A stretch of DNA of 17,740 nt, taken from assembly GCA_035637115.1 (NCBI GenBank), contig DASPXV010000166.1, forward strand, positions 1-17,740, in the 5' to 3' direction. Source of the DNA: JAICSD01 sp035637115 (lineage in GTDB: Bacteria; Acidobacteriota; Vicinamibacteria; Vicinamibacterales; 2-12-FULL-66-21). The translations under genes and the position numbers were made by a program. The notes beneath the pieces were generated by a model. That model had not been told where the DNA came from. It worked only from the letters and a program-made list of their open reading frames with translations, and made no database searches. Positions 8,057 to 14,928 of this stretch are shown here, piece by piece (the first letter of the stretch is position 1; every line of letters begins with the position of its first letter).

Positions 8057-8248
8057 GCGGACAAGCTGTGCACGCCGCCGCTCCGGGGCAGCCGGACGCA
8101 CGATCGACACATGCACGACGGCGCATCGCTGACGTTCACCGACTCCATCCTGGATCATGCGGGTGAGGCAGGCGCCATCATCAACCGGTTCCGGTCCCTG
8201 ACGGCGACGCGGCGAGCGCAGATCGTCACGTTCCTTCAGTCACTGTGA
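8057..8248 (+). pseudogene. Remnant of a di-haem oxidoreductase (DHOR / cytochrome c peroxidase-like) gene, C-terminal end only
   Basis: Immediately behind the S9 peptidase gene, the frame from 8057 to the TGA at 8246-8248 reads ADKLCTPPLRGSRTHDRHMH and then DGASLTFTDSIL, DHAGEA and a final IVTFLQSL. The order TPPL-G-RT, then MHDG--L---EAI--H-GEA, then RF--L---------FL-SL is the C-terminal end of di-haem cytochrome c peroxidase-like oxidoreductases (DUF1111/DHOR kind). A TAG at 8054-8056 closes this frame. Another frame just before it (8022-8053, GTPFTDEIVA) could be more of the same gene after a frameshift. No CxxCH haem motif remains, so a whole enzyme cannot be made. A 45-residue peptide from ATG 8111 could be read, but I see no reason to think it functions. 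Confidence 0.6.
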
Positions 8249-8253
8249 ATTGG

Positions 8254-8287
8254 GAATCCGCGCGGTCGAGACCGGCCGCGCGGATTC
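8254..8287. terminator. Perfect 12-bp hairpin between convergent genes, likely bidirectional terminator
   Basis: GAATCCGCGCGG (8254-8265) and CCGCGCGGATTC (8276-8287) are exact reverse complements separated by ten bases. The hairpin sits five bases past the stop of the oxidoreductase remnant and about 45 bases from the end of the convergent amidohydrolase gene. It can therefore serve both directions. No clear T-run follows on either strand. Confidence 0.55.
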
Positions 8288-8331
8288 GATCCAGGCATGA
8301 TGCTCACTGATCGCCGCAACGCGGGTAGACG

Positions 8332-10029
8332 TCAGCGAGACGCTCCGGGCCCTCTGAGCACCTTGCCGGGCAGCGCGTTCGTCGCGTTGCCGCCCGCGAT
8401 CACCGGCACGCCGTTCACGAGCACGTAATCCATTCCGGCAGAGAGTTGGTTCGGTTGCGCGAACGTCGCCTTGTCGGTGATCGTGTCGGGGTCGAAGACC
8501 ACGACGTCCGCCCACATCCCGAGCTTCAGTACTCCACGGTCTGCGAGGCGCATCTTCTGCGCGGGCAGCGACGTCATCTTCCGGATCGCATCCTCCAGCG
8601 ACAACAGCTTGTCCTCGCGCACGAACTTGCGCAGGATGCGCGGGAACGTGCCGTAGGCGCGCGGATGTGGATGCTCCTGGCCGAGCAGGCCCGTAGGCGC
8701 CGTGCCCTGCGAGTCGTTGTTGAACGCGACCCACGGCTGCGCGACGGCGAGCGCGACGTCGGGCTCAGACATCCCGAATACCGCGACGGACGTGAACGCG
8801 TGGTCCTTGACCAGGATGTCGAAAATGGTATCGATCGGATCCGCCTTCCAGAGGGCTGCCACCTCCGCGAGCGTCTTCCCCTGGATCGCCATCAACTCGG
8901 GATTCTGGACGGCGCCGATGAGGACGGCTTCGGGTCCCGGAATTTCCTGCCACTCGTTGTCCCATCCCTCGTCATTGGGAGCGAGCATGTCCTTCCTGAT
9001 GCGTTCTCGCGTCTGCGGATCCTTCAGCCGCGCGATCAGCTTTTCGTCGCCGCCGTCGTGCGCCCATGGCGGAATGAACGCGGAGAACGAGTTGAACCAG
9101 GCGGTGTAGGCGTACGTGTCGGCGGACACCTCGACGCCGTCGCGCCGCGCCTGCTCGATCTTCGCGACGATCTCTTTCATGCGGCCCCAGTTGCGCTTAC
9201 CCGCCGCCTTCACGTGCCAGATCTCGACAGGAATCTTCGCGTCGCGGCCAATGCGAATCGCTTCGTCGAGCGCCTCCAGGACCGTGCCCCCTTCCGAGCG
9301 CATGTGCGTCGCGTAAATCCCGCCGTAGCGGGACGCCTCCGTCGCAAGCGCCACGAGCTCGCCGGTTTTCGCGTACGGCGCTGGCGGATATTGCAGCGAC
9401 GTCGACACGCCAAAGGCGCCCTGTTCCATCGCTTCCCTGACGAGCCCTTTCATGCGCTCCAGCTCCGGCGCGCTCGGCTGCTTGTCGTCGTCACCCAGCA
9501 CCATCCGGCGGACCTGCGTCGCTCCCACCAGGTGCGCCATGTTGATCCCGAGCCCCTGTCTCTCCACGCGCGCGAAGTACTGCGCGAACGTGCGCCAGTC
9601 TGGCGTCAGCTTGAAATGGTCGTAGTCGACCTTGTCCGCCTTGACGATCGCGTCGTTCAGCGGTGCGGCGGAACCTCCCTCATCAGTGAGCTCAGTGGTA
9701 ATCCCCTGAAAGATCTTCGAGGGCAGGTGCGGATCGACGAGCACGGTCAGTTCCGATTGCCCGAGCATGTCGATGAAGCCCGGCGCAACGACCTTTCCGG
9801 TGGCGTCGATGTTCTTCTTCGCCGAAGCGCCCGCGAGCCGCCCGATCGCCGCGATCCGTCCGTCGCGAATCCCGACATCCGCGGCGTACCACGGCGATCC
9901 CGTGCCGTCGATGACGTGACCGTTAAGGATGACGATGTCGAATGGGCGGAGGTTGGAGGCAGGCGATTGGAACAGGATCACTCCCAGCATGAGCCCACAG
10001 CCGAGCATCGTTCGCATGGCGGGAATCAT
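8332..10029 (-). CDS. Exported D-aminoacylase / N-acyl-D-amino-acid deacylase family amidohydrolase
   Basis: This 565-residue protein belongs to the metal-dependent amidohydrolase superfamily, in the branch that removes acyl groups from N-acyl-D-amino acids or related amides. The start is ATG 10027-10029 with GGAG upstream. A hydrophobic N-terminus (about 8-24) suggests export. DIVILNGHVIDGTGSPWYAA and DVGIRDGRIAAIG form the usual beta-sandwich start. VAPGFIDMLGQSE at 81-93 replaces the classical PGFID-H-H metal motif. TDEGGSAAP at 115-123 stands where classical D-aminoacylase has its metal-binding Cys. His242 (ATHMRSEG), His272 (EIWHVKAAGKRNWG) and Asp439 (FNNDSQGTAP) are conserved. The end, RLADRGVLKLGMWADVVVFD, is the standard C-terminal closure. 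The DMLGQSE variant is common in a branch of this family as I remember it, so this is probably a functional enzyme of undetermined substrate. It is the last gene of the minus-strand hydrolase group, 107 bases behind the M14 gene. Confidence 0.88.
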   Translation of the reverse strand: MIPAMRTMLGCGLMLGVILFQSPASNLRPFDIVILNGHVIDGTGSPWYAADVGIRDGRIAAIGRLAGASAKKNIDATGKVVAPGFIDMLGQSELTVLVDPHLPSKIFQGITTELTDEGGSAAPLNDAIVKADKVDYDHFKLTPDWRTFAQYFARVERQGLGINMAHLVGATQVRRMVLGDDDKQPSAPELERMKGLVREAMEQGAFGVSTSLQYPPAPYAKTGELVALATEASRYGGIYATHMRSEGGTVLEALDEAIRIGRDAKIPVEIWHVKAAGKRNWGRMKEIVAKIEQARRDGVEVSADTYAYTAWFNSFSAFIPPWAHDGGDEKLIARLKDPQTRERIRKDMLAPNDEGWDNEWQEIPGPEAVLIGAVQNPELMAIQGKTLAEVAALWKADPIDTIFDILVKDHAFTSVAVFGMSEPDVALAVAQPWVAFNNDSQGTAPTGLLGQEHPHPRAYGTFPRILRKFVREDKLLSLEDAIRKMTSLPAQKMRLADRGVLKLGMWADVVVFDPDTITDKATFAQPNQLSAGMDYVLVNGVPVIAGGNATNALPGKVLRGPGASR

Positions 10030-10106
10030 ATCTCTCCACCTCTCCCAATAAATCGCGACGTCGAACAGCCGACGGACGTTTCGCGAGAAATCCTTCGGAG
10101 CAGCCT

Positions 10107-10126
10107 CTTCCGCCTAAAGGCGGAAG
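10107..10126. repeat. Short palindromic REP-like hairpin between the M14 and amidohydrolase genes
   Basis: CTTCCGCC (10107-10114), TAAA, GGCGGAAG (10119-10126) is a perfect 8-bp stem with a four-base loop. On the minus strand it begins 11 bases after the M14 stop codon, where it could weaken read-through or protect the 3' end of the upstream mRNA. With its flank (GCTACAGG on the plus strand) it matches a dispersed palindrome that I remember from acidobacterial genomes, where translation through it gives FRLKAEAT-like peptides. Confidence 0.6.
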
Positions 10127-10136
10127 CTACAGGAAT

Positions 10137-12725
10137 CTAGGGGTGCGTCCCAATCTGCGCGGCGGGTACGCGCGTCGACGGGCCGTGGAACATCGCGTTG
10201 AAGAGCAGCTTGAACGTCGCGCGCGGCTGCGTGCGGAAGTCGATCTGGCTGCCCAGCGTCACGACGTATCCCTTGCCGACGTGGAAGGCGAGGACGTTGG
10301 ACTGGTCGCGCAGGAATTCTTCTCCCAGCAGCCACCCACTCTGCAGCATCGGTCCCTTTGCCGGGTAACGCGACACCGCTTCGCTCTGGATCGTAAAACC
10401 CGGCTTGAGGCGATACGCCTGGTCACCCTCGAAGAACACGGGCCATGAGGCCGGCATGCCGAACGCGACGGGATGCGCCGTGTTGAATTCGTTCTGCAGG
10501 AGCGATCCCGGGCAATAGAACTGGAGCGGCCCGCTTGCTGCCTGCCCTGAGCCTGTCGAAGGGCGGCCCGCGGGGCGTGCCTCAGGAAGGACCGCCTCGA
10601 TGGGCAGATCGAGCAACTGGCGCGCCGTCTCGACGGCGGAGCCGATTGCGATCAGCGTGCCGCCGCCGCGCACCCAGTCGCCGAGCTTCTTCCAGCCGTC
10701 CTCGCCCACGCCGTACGCCCAGGACCATTCCTTGTCGTTGCGTTCGGCGCTGAGGCCGTTGACGATCGTCCCGCGGCTCGTGCCATCCGGCAGAACAATC
10801 GCATCGAACTGCGACGACAGATCTTTCTCGAAGTCCGATGACACGATCGCCTTGTGATTGAAGCCGTACTGCTCGAACAGCCATTTCAGCCAGCCGGCCG
10901 GCATGTTGTTCGCGGCGCGCCAGAGTCCGATACGCGTCTCGGGCTTCAACCGGTATACGTCGCCACCGATCGGGCGATCCGCCGCGCGCACCTCGAGCCC
11001 GGTGTCGCGCGACACCTGGCTGAGAATTCGCGTCGCATCCGGAGTCACGGGAACCACCCACGTGCCCGCGGCGATCGTGCCACTCTCCGTCGCAACGCGA
11101 TAGATCGGCACTTTCGCAGCCTGGAGCTTCGCAACAGCGATGAACGCGGCGTTCGACGTCGGGCCGATCAGATAGTTTCCGCGCGCCGTCGAAGGAAAAG
11201 ACGGTACGGCTGGATGCGGGTTCTTTACCAGTTCGAGTGTTGCCTCGAAGGGCTTCTCGATCTGATCGACCTCGACGCCCAACAGCATCCACAGCGTGTG
11301 GCCGGTAACGTCATAGGGTGGCTTCGGCGGCCCGCCTGGGTAGATACGAAGGTCGGGATACTTCTGCTTCTCGAGCATCGTCTTTGCAAACGCGCCGTAG
11401 GGCTGCGCAGTCTTGATCACCCAGGATCCCGCCGCGTAGCTTTTGCCGCCGGCGGAAAACGGCGCCTTCGCCTGGTGAATTTCCACTTCGCCGATGCGCA
11501 GGATATCGAGCATCTCGAACGTCTCGAACGGATCGCGCTGCGCGGTGGGCACGACGAACGCGTAGGGCGCCTCGGTGCGGTTCACCCAGTCCGCGTGGAT
11601 CCGGTGGAAGTTCTCGAGCCAGGTCGTACGGTACTTCGCGACGTGCGCCATTCCGGCGAACGCGACCGTGTCGCCGTAATCGACGATGTTCCGCAGCCGC
11701 CAGTCCGCTTTTCTATAGGGCAGAGGGAAGTTCCAGCGCGGCTCCTGCGGTCCGATTGGACTCCCATCGGCATTGATCAATGGATCGGCGAGATTGACGC
11801 TGGCGATCTCGCTCAGGATGCGCGGCTGGCCGTGGTAGACCATGTACTGGCGCGCCGGCGCCCACAAGTCGTAGGTCGAGAGCCACTCGACTCCACCCTT
11901 GCCCTCGGCCACCAGCGCCGACGCCATCGCCTGTCCCACCGTCATGATGCCCTGCGCGATGATCGGGTGCACGTTGGGATCGTACGGATCGTCGAACGGC
12001 GGCACGAAAATCCGCGCGCCGCCCGATCCTTTCTGGTGCATGTCGTGCGTGATGATCGGCTTGTACTTGTTCTGGATTTCGACGGCGAGCCGCGTCTCTT
12101 TCTGGGTGAACATGAACCAGTCGCGGTTGTCGTCGTGCCCGGTGTACTTGTGGTACAGGTCGGGGTAGATACGGTTAAAGGTTGTGCCCTTCGTCTTGTA
12201 CCAGTGATCGACGACCAGGTACTGTCCGTCCGGGTTCTGCGACGGCACGAGAAGCACGACCACGTTATCGAGGATCTGCTTGATTTCCGGACTCGTGTCG
12301 GTCGCCAGCTTGTGCGCGATCTCGATCAGCGACTGCGTGTTGCCCACTTCCGTAGAATGGATGGTTCCATACACGAAATAGAACGCGCGCCCTTCCTGCG
12401 CGAGCCGTCTGGCCTCCACCTCGCTCAACCCGCGCGGATCCGCGAGACGCCGGTTGATTTCCACGAGGCGATTGAGCTTCGCGAGGTTCTCCGGCGCGCT
12501 GATCGTCGCCAGCACGTACGGATTCCCCATCGTGGTCTTGCCGACCTCTTCAAACTTCACCCGATTGGTGGTCTGCGACAGGTGCTGCAGGTACTCGACG
12601 ATCGTCGGATAGCGGGCGAGCTCGCCGTCTGCGCCGATGTGGAATCCGAAGAACTGATCGGGCGCCTGGGTGGGCGCGAGCGACAGGTATGCAACGGCGA
12701 CCGCCGCAACGATCGAGCGGACCAT
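10137..12725 (-). CDS. Exported M14 family zinc carboxypeptidase
   Basis: This 862-residue protein is a zinc metallopeptidase of the carboxypeptidase A fold with a long C-terminal extension. A signal peptide (MVRSIVAAVAVAYLSLAPTQ) comes first. The peptidase domain covers about 35-380. The zinc motif H-x-x-E is seen as GTIHSTEVGN with His123 and Glu126. SQNPDGQ at 162-168 and NRDWFMFTQKET at 200-211 hold the substrate-binding region. His227 or His230 in THDMHQ is the third zinc ligand, and Glu306 in ILSEIAS is the best candidate for the catalytic glutamate. Residues about 515-850 form a second module with GGGTLIAIGSAVETARQLL near 687-705, resembling the amidotransferase-like tail seen in many bacterial M14 homologues. 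RPSTGSGQA at 721-729 is encoded by a dispersed repeat. The ATG follows the TAG of the S51 gene with no gap, and GGAGG lies four bases before it, so coupled translation is likely. Confidence 0.92.
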   Translation of the reverse strand: MVRSIVAAVAVAYLSLAPTQAPDQFFGFHIGADGELARYPTIVEYLQHLSQTTNRVKFEEVGKTTMGNPYVLATISAPENLAKLNRLVEINRRLADPRGLSEVEARRLAQEGRAFYFVYGTIHSTEVGNTQSLIEIAHKLATDTSPEIKQILDNVVVLLVPSQNPDGQYLVVDHWYKTKGTTFNRIYPDLYHKYTGHDDNRDWFMFTQKETRLAVEIQNKYKPIITHDMHQKGSGGARIFVPPFDDPYDPNVHPIIAQGIMTVGQAMASALVAEGKGGVEWLSTYDLWAPARQYMVYHGQPRILSEIASVNLADPLINADGSPIGPQEPRWNFPLPYRKADWRLRNIVDYGDTVAFAGMAHVAKYRTTWLENFHRIHADWVNRTEAPYAFVVPTAQRDPFETFEMLDILRIGEVEIHQAKAPFSAGGKSYAAGSWVIKTAQPYGAFAKTMLEKQKYPDLRIYPGGPPKPPYDVTGHTLWMLLGVEVDQIEKPFEATLELVKNPHPAVPSFPSTARGNYLIGPTSNAAFIAVAKLQAAKVPIYRVATESGTIAAGTWVVPVTPDATRILSQVSRDTGLEVRAADRPIGGDVYRLKPETRIGLWRAANNMPAGWLKWLFEQYGFNHKAIVSSDFEKDLSSQFDAIVLPDGTSRGTIVNGLSAERNDKEWSWAYGVGEDGWKKLGDWVRGGGTLIAIGSAVETARQLLDLPIEAVLPEARPAGRPSTGSGQAASGPLQFYCPGSLLQNEFNTAHPVAFGMPASWPVFFEGDQAYRLKPGFTIQSEAVSRYPAKGPMLQSGWLLGEEFLRDQSNVLAFHVGKGYVVTLGSQIDFRTQPRATFKLLFNAMFHGPSTRVPAAQIGTHP
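10542..10564 (-). repeat. Dispersed repeat inside the M14 gene (TTCGACAGGCTCAGGGCAG type)
   Basis: On the minus strand the stretch reads GCCCTTCGACAGGCTCAGGG and then CAG. It encodes RPSTGSGQ in frame in the M14 protein; the plus strand would encode PALSLSKGG. The outer bases GCCCT (10544-10548) and AGGGC (10560-10564) can pair. I know this motif as one repeated widely, with the same two translated signatures, in many environmental bacterial genomes. Its function is unknown to me. The surrounding protein is a proline/alanine-rich loop, which would tolerate an insertion. Confidence 0.75.
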
Positions 12726-13658
12726 CTATCCTCCCTCGGATCCGCGTCCGCGCTGCGGCGGTACCGAGCCGATGCCGAGCTTTTCGATCCGGCGCGTCTT
12801 CATGTTGTAGACGTCACCCGCCGATAGCACGTAGTACGGTTTCTCCCACGGCTGGTAGAGACGCGTGTTGTCGTGGACCGCTACCTTCCACGCTCCTATG
12901 ACCTCGAACGTGTCCCCCTTCACGACAATCGCTGTCGACTCGGACAGACCGATCCCGAGAAGGTTCGGGTACTTCTGGATGACGGCGATCAGGTGGTCCC
13001 AGCGGTTGCGCGTGTTGATGTGCTGATCGATTGCGACCTTGCGAAGAAACCTGAACGCCTCCTGGTGGGTCGGCTCGCTCGTCATCATCACGTCCGGGCC
13101 GGACGTGTCGCCGCGCACCAGGTAATCCCCCTGGATCGTCGCACCCGCGGAGCTGCCACCGATGACGCCGCCTCGCTCGAGGACCTTGTGGAACTCGCGG
13201 TACGTGAGCGTGTTCGCATATGAGTCCACGATGTTCCACTGACGGCCGCCGTTGAACCATACCGCGTCCGCCGTGCGCAGCACCTGTGCGAACGCCTCGG
13301 TGTCGGCCACTTTTGGATCGTGCGTATGCAGCATATGCACGATCTTGACCCCGAGCTTCACCCACGGCGCGATCACCTGCTGCTCGTCGTACGCGATCAG
13401 CGCACCCTGTGCGTTGCGATTGCCGCCCGCGGTAGGGACGATCACGAAGTTCTTTTCCGATCCGCCCGCCAGCTGGATGAACTTCTCATGAATCCCGGAG
13501 CCGTTCAGGTTCCCGCCGCCGACGATGACCAGCGTACCTTTCAGCGGTCCATACTCAGGCTGGTCGCTCGCGATCGAAGTCGCCTGCTGCGCGCGCGGCG
13601 CCGCCGCAACTGCAGCAAGTGCGACGATGCAGATGAACCGGACACTCCGCTGTCTCAT
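12726..13658 (-). CDS. Exported cyanophycinase-like S51 family serine peptidase
   Basis: This 310-residue protein starts at ATG 13656-13658, with AGGA eight bases upstream and ten bases after the DinB stop. A TTG at 13694 would overlap that gene and is less likely. A signal peptide (MRQRSVRFICIVALAAVAAA, cleavage near APRAQ) precedes the domain. TLVIVGGGN at 42-50 opens the fold. FVIVPTAGGN follows, then WFNGGRQWN (134-142; FTGGDQ in classical cyanophycinase). GGSSAGA at 167-173 is the nucleophile elbow with Ser170. DQHINTRNRWDHLIAVI (211-227) corresponds to the DQHF--R-R-GRL block. GIGLSESTA completes the set. Cyanophycinases cut beta-Asp-Arg peptides; close S51 relatives cut Asp-X or other isopeptides. 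No cyanophycin synthetase is in the window, so use of an external substrate is more likely. The gene is placed directly before, and coupled with, the M14 peptidase gene. Confidence 0.9.
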   Translation of the reverse strand: MRQRSVRFICIVALAAVAAAPRAQQATSIASDQPEYGPLKGTLVIVGGGNLNGSGIHEKFIQLAGGSEKNFVIVPTAGGNRNAQGALIAYDEQQVIAPWVKLGVKIVHMLHTHDPKVADTEAFAQVLRTADAVWFNGGRQWNIVDSYANTLTYREFHKVLERGGVIGGSSAGATIQGDYLVRGDTSGPDVMMTSEPTHQEAFRFLRKVAIDQHINTRNRWDHLIAVIQKYPNLLGIGLSESTAIVVKGDTFEVIGAWKVAVHDNTRLYQPWEKPYYVLSAGDVYNMKTRRIEKLGIGSVPPQRGRGSEGG

Positions 13659-13668
13659 CCCCAACGTC

Positions 13669-14199
13669 CTACCTCCGAGAGGAAGGCGGAACAATCCCGT
13701 TCATCCGGAAATAGGTGACGAGGTTACCGTAGTGCTCGTTGTCGTGGCCGATCTGCAGGACGAGCACAGACGTGCGCGTCCGCTGCCCGTCGCCAAGGGG
13801 ATTCGGCACCATCTGCCCGGCGTTCGCGTCGGTCAATGCCGTAAAAGCGGCGTCGCAGTACGCGATCGCTTCGGTCGTCGCCTTGGCGATCGCGGCGCGC
13901 CCCTTCGCATTCTTCTCGAAATAATCCTCCGCGAACGGCGTCTTCTCGTCCTTCGCGGCCGCGCACATGGCGTAGCTCGCGCCGGCGACGTGCGCGAGAA
14001 TCTCGGAGAACGAACGCACGCCGTCCACCGGCCGATAATCGAACGTCGCGTCGGGCATGAGCTCCGCGGACTGCTGGATGTTGCGTTTCACGGCGTTCCA
14101 CTGCGTCCGGATGCCGTCGCTGATCGGGTTGGCCGCCGGCTGGGCGAAGGCGGGCGCCGCGATCGTCGCGACAAGTACGAGCGTAACCATGGTGCGCAT
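13669..14199 (-). CDS. Exported DinB/YfiT-family putative metal-dependent protein
   Basis: This 176-residue four-helix-bundle protein belongs to the DinB superfamily, whose known members include metal-dependent thiol transferases and hydrolases. I chose ATG 14197-14199 because AGGAG then lies nine bases upstream; the ATG at 14206-14208 would touch the AGGAG directly. A clear signal peptide (MRTMVTLVLVATIAAPAFAQ) shows export. The likely metal ligands are His70 in SEILAHVAG and His152 and His156 in GHDNEHYGNLVTY, the usual DinB triad. NIQQSAELMPDATFDYRP and VRSF are common in this group. Its start lies five bases after the methyltransferase stop and its stop ten bases before the S51 start, so it sits in the middle of an operon of exported hydrolases. 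The substrate is unknown. Confidence 0.88.
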   Translation of the reverse strand: MRTMVTLVLVATIAAPAFAQPAANPISDGIRTQWNAVKRNIQQSAELMPDATFDYRPVDGVRSFSEILAHVAGASYAMCAAAKDEKTPFAEDYFEKNAKGRAAIAKATTEAIAYCDAAFTALTDANAGQMVPNPLGDGQRTRTSVLVLQIGHDNEHYGNLVTYFRMNGIVPPSSRR

Positions 14200-14204
14200 G
14201 ACCG

Positions 14205-14864
14205 TCATCTCCTGTAAATACGCGAATGTAGCAATACTTCGAAGTGCCGGGAATCGCCGGCGGACCGTGCCTCGTCAAACGGCACAGTGCCGACGACACG
14301 CAACTGGTGGGTCGCCGGATCGTGATCCACGACCCGGCACTCGCCGGCCTCGAACCGGGCGGAACGGGCCGCGAGGTCCAGCGCGCTGAACCCGAAGTCC
14401 CCTTCCCCTCTCGCGAGAAGATACGTCATCGGCGCCATCGTCGCGAAATCGTCGAGCGCCGCGCGGCACACGTCCTCCGGGACATGCTGCAGCACAAGCG
14501 ACGCGAACACGAGATCGAAGCGCATCGCGCGCACGGCGTTCCAGTCAGCAGACAGCAGTGCGACGCCGACCGGAGACGCGTTGCGGCAGCGCTCGATCAT
14601 TTCCGGCAGATCGAAGCCGACGACGTGCGAGGCGATCGTCTTCAGGTATGGAAAGTTGCGGCCGAGACCGCAGCCGAAATCCAGCACGGACCCGATCGCG
14701 GCGGGCATGGGCAGCGTGGGAACGTACGGCGTGAAGGGCTTGCCGCTCCTGAAGCCCGTGAGGATTCGCTCGCGCAGATCTTCATCGCTGGCGGATGCGG
14801 CGAAGTCGGACCACTCGGCGCTCACCTGACGTACTTCCAGTTCCGCACCCGCCGATCGTAGCAT
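14205..14864 (-). CDS. Class I SAM-dependent methyltransferase
   Basis: This 219-residue protein has a Rossmann-type methyltransferase core. Motif I is SVLDFGCGLGRNFPYL at about 59-74. GFDLPEMI follows, with Asp85 as the likely ribose-binding acid. SADWNAV and then FDLVFASLVLQHVPED at 116-131 correspond to the later motifs. No signal peptide is seen, so it acts in the cytoplasm, unlike its downstream partners. The substrate cannot be told. The ATG at 14862-14864 has no clear Shine-Dalgarno and lies in a stretch of short ATTGGCG-like repeats. A GTG at codon 14 (14823-14825), giving SAEWSDFAAS as the N-terminus and with GGAA ahead of it, is a fair alternative. It is the first gene of the minus-strand group, five bases ahead of the DinB gene, and divergent from the permease gene. 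Confidence 0.85.
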   Translation of the reverse strand: MLRSAGAELEVRQVSAEWSDFAASASDEDLRERILTGFRSGKPFTPYVPTLPMPAAIGSVLDFGCGLGRNFPYLKTIASHVVGFDLPEMIERCRNASPVGVALLSADWNAVRAMRFDLVFASLVLQHVPEDVCRAALDDFATMAPMTYLLARGEGDFGFSALDLAARSARFEAGECRVVDHDPATHQLRVVGTVPFDEARSAGDSRHFEVLLHSRIYRR

Positions 14865-14928
14865 TGGCGAATGGCGATTGCAGATTGGCGGCGTAAACTT
14901 CGAGCCGCCTAATTACGTCCAAAGTCCC
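14865..14928. promoter_or_regulatory. Divergent promoter region of the methyltransferase operon and the permease gene
   Basis: These 64 bases separate two divergent genes and must hold or overlap at least one promoter. They carry short near-repeats (TTGGCGAATGGCGATTG, then AGATTGGCGG) continuing from the methyltransferase start. TTGGCG at 14885-14890 with TAATTA at 14910-14915 is a possible but poorly spaced plus-strand promoter. I see no firm operator. Confidence 0.25.

Noticed and set aside
8446..10140. Long plus-strand open frame (564 codons) opposite the amidohydrolase gene
   Set aside because: It is an antisense shadow with no recognisable domain. Its last residues come from the palindromic repeat at 10107-10126.
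10854..12827. Long plus-strand open frame (657 codons) opposite the M14 gene
   Set aside because: It mirrors the M14 gene on the other strand, is rich in Arg, His and Val without any family signature, and arises from high GC bias. The minus-strand M14 protein has clear catalytic motifs.
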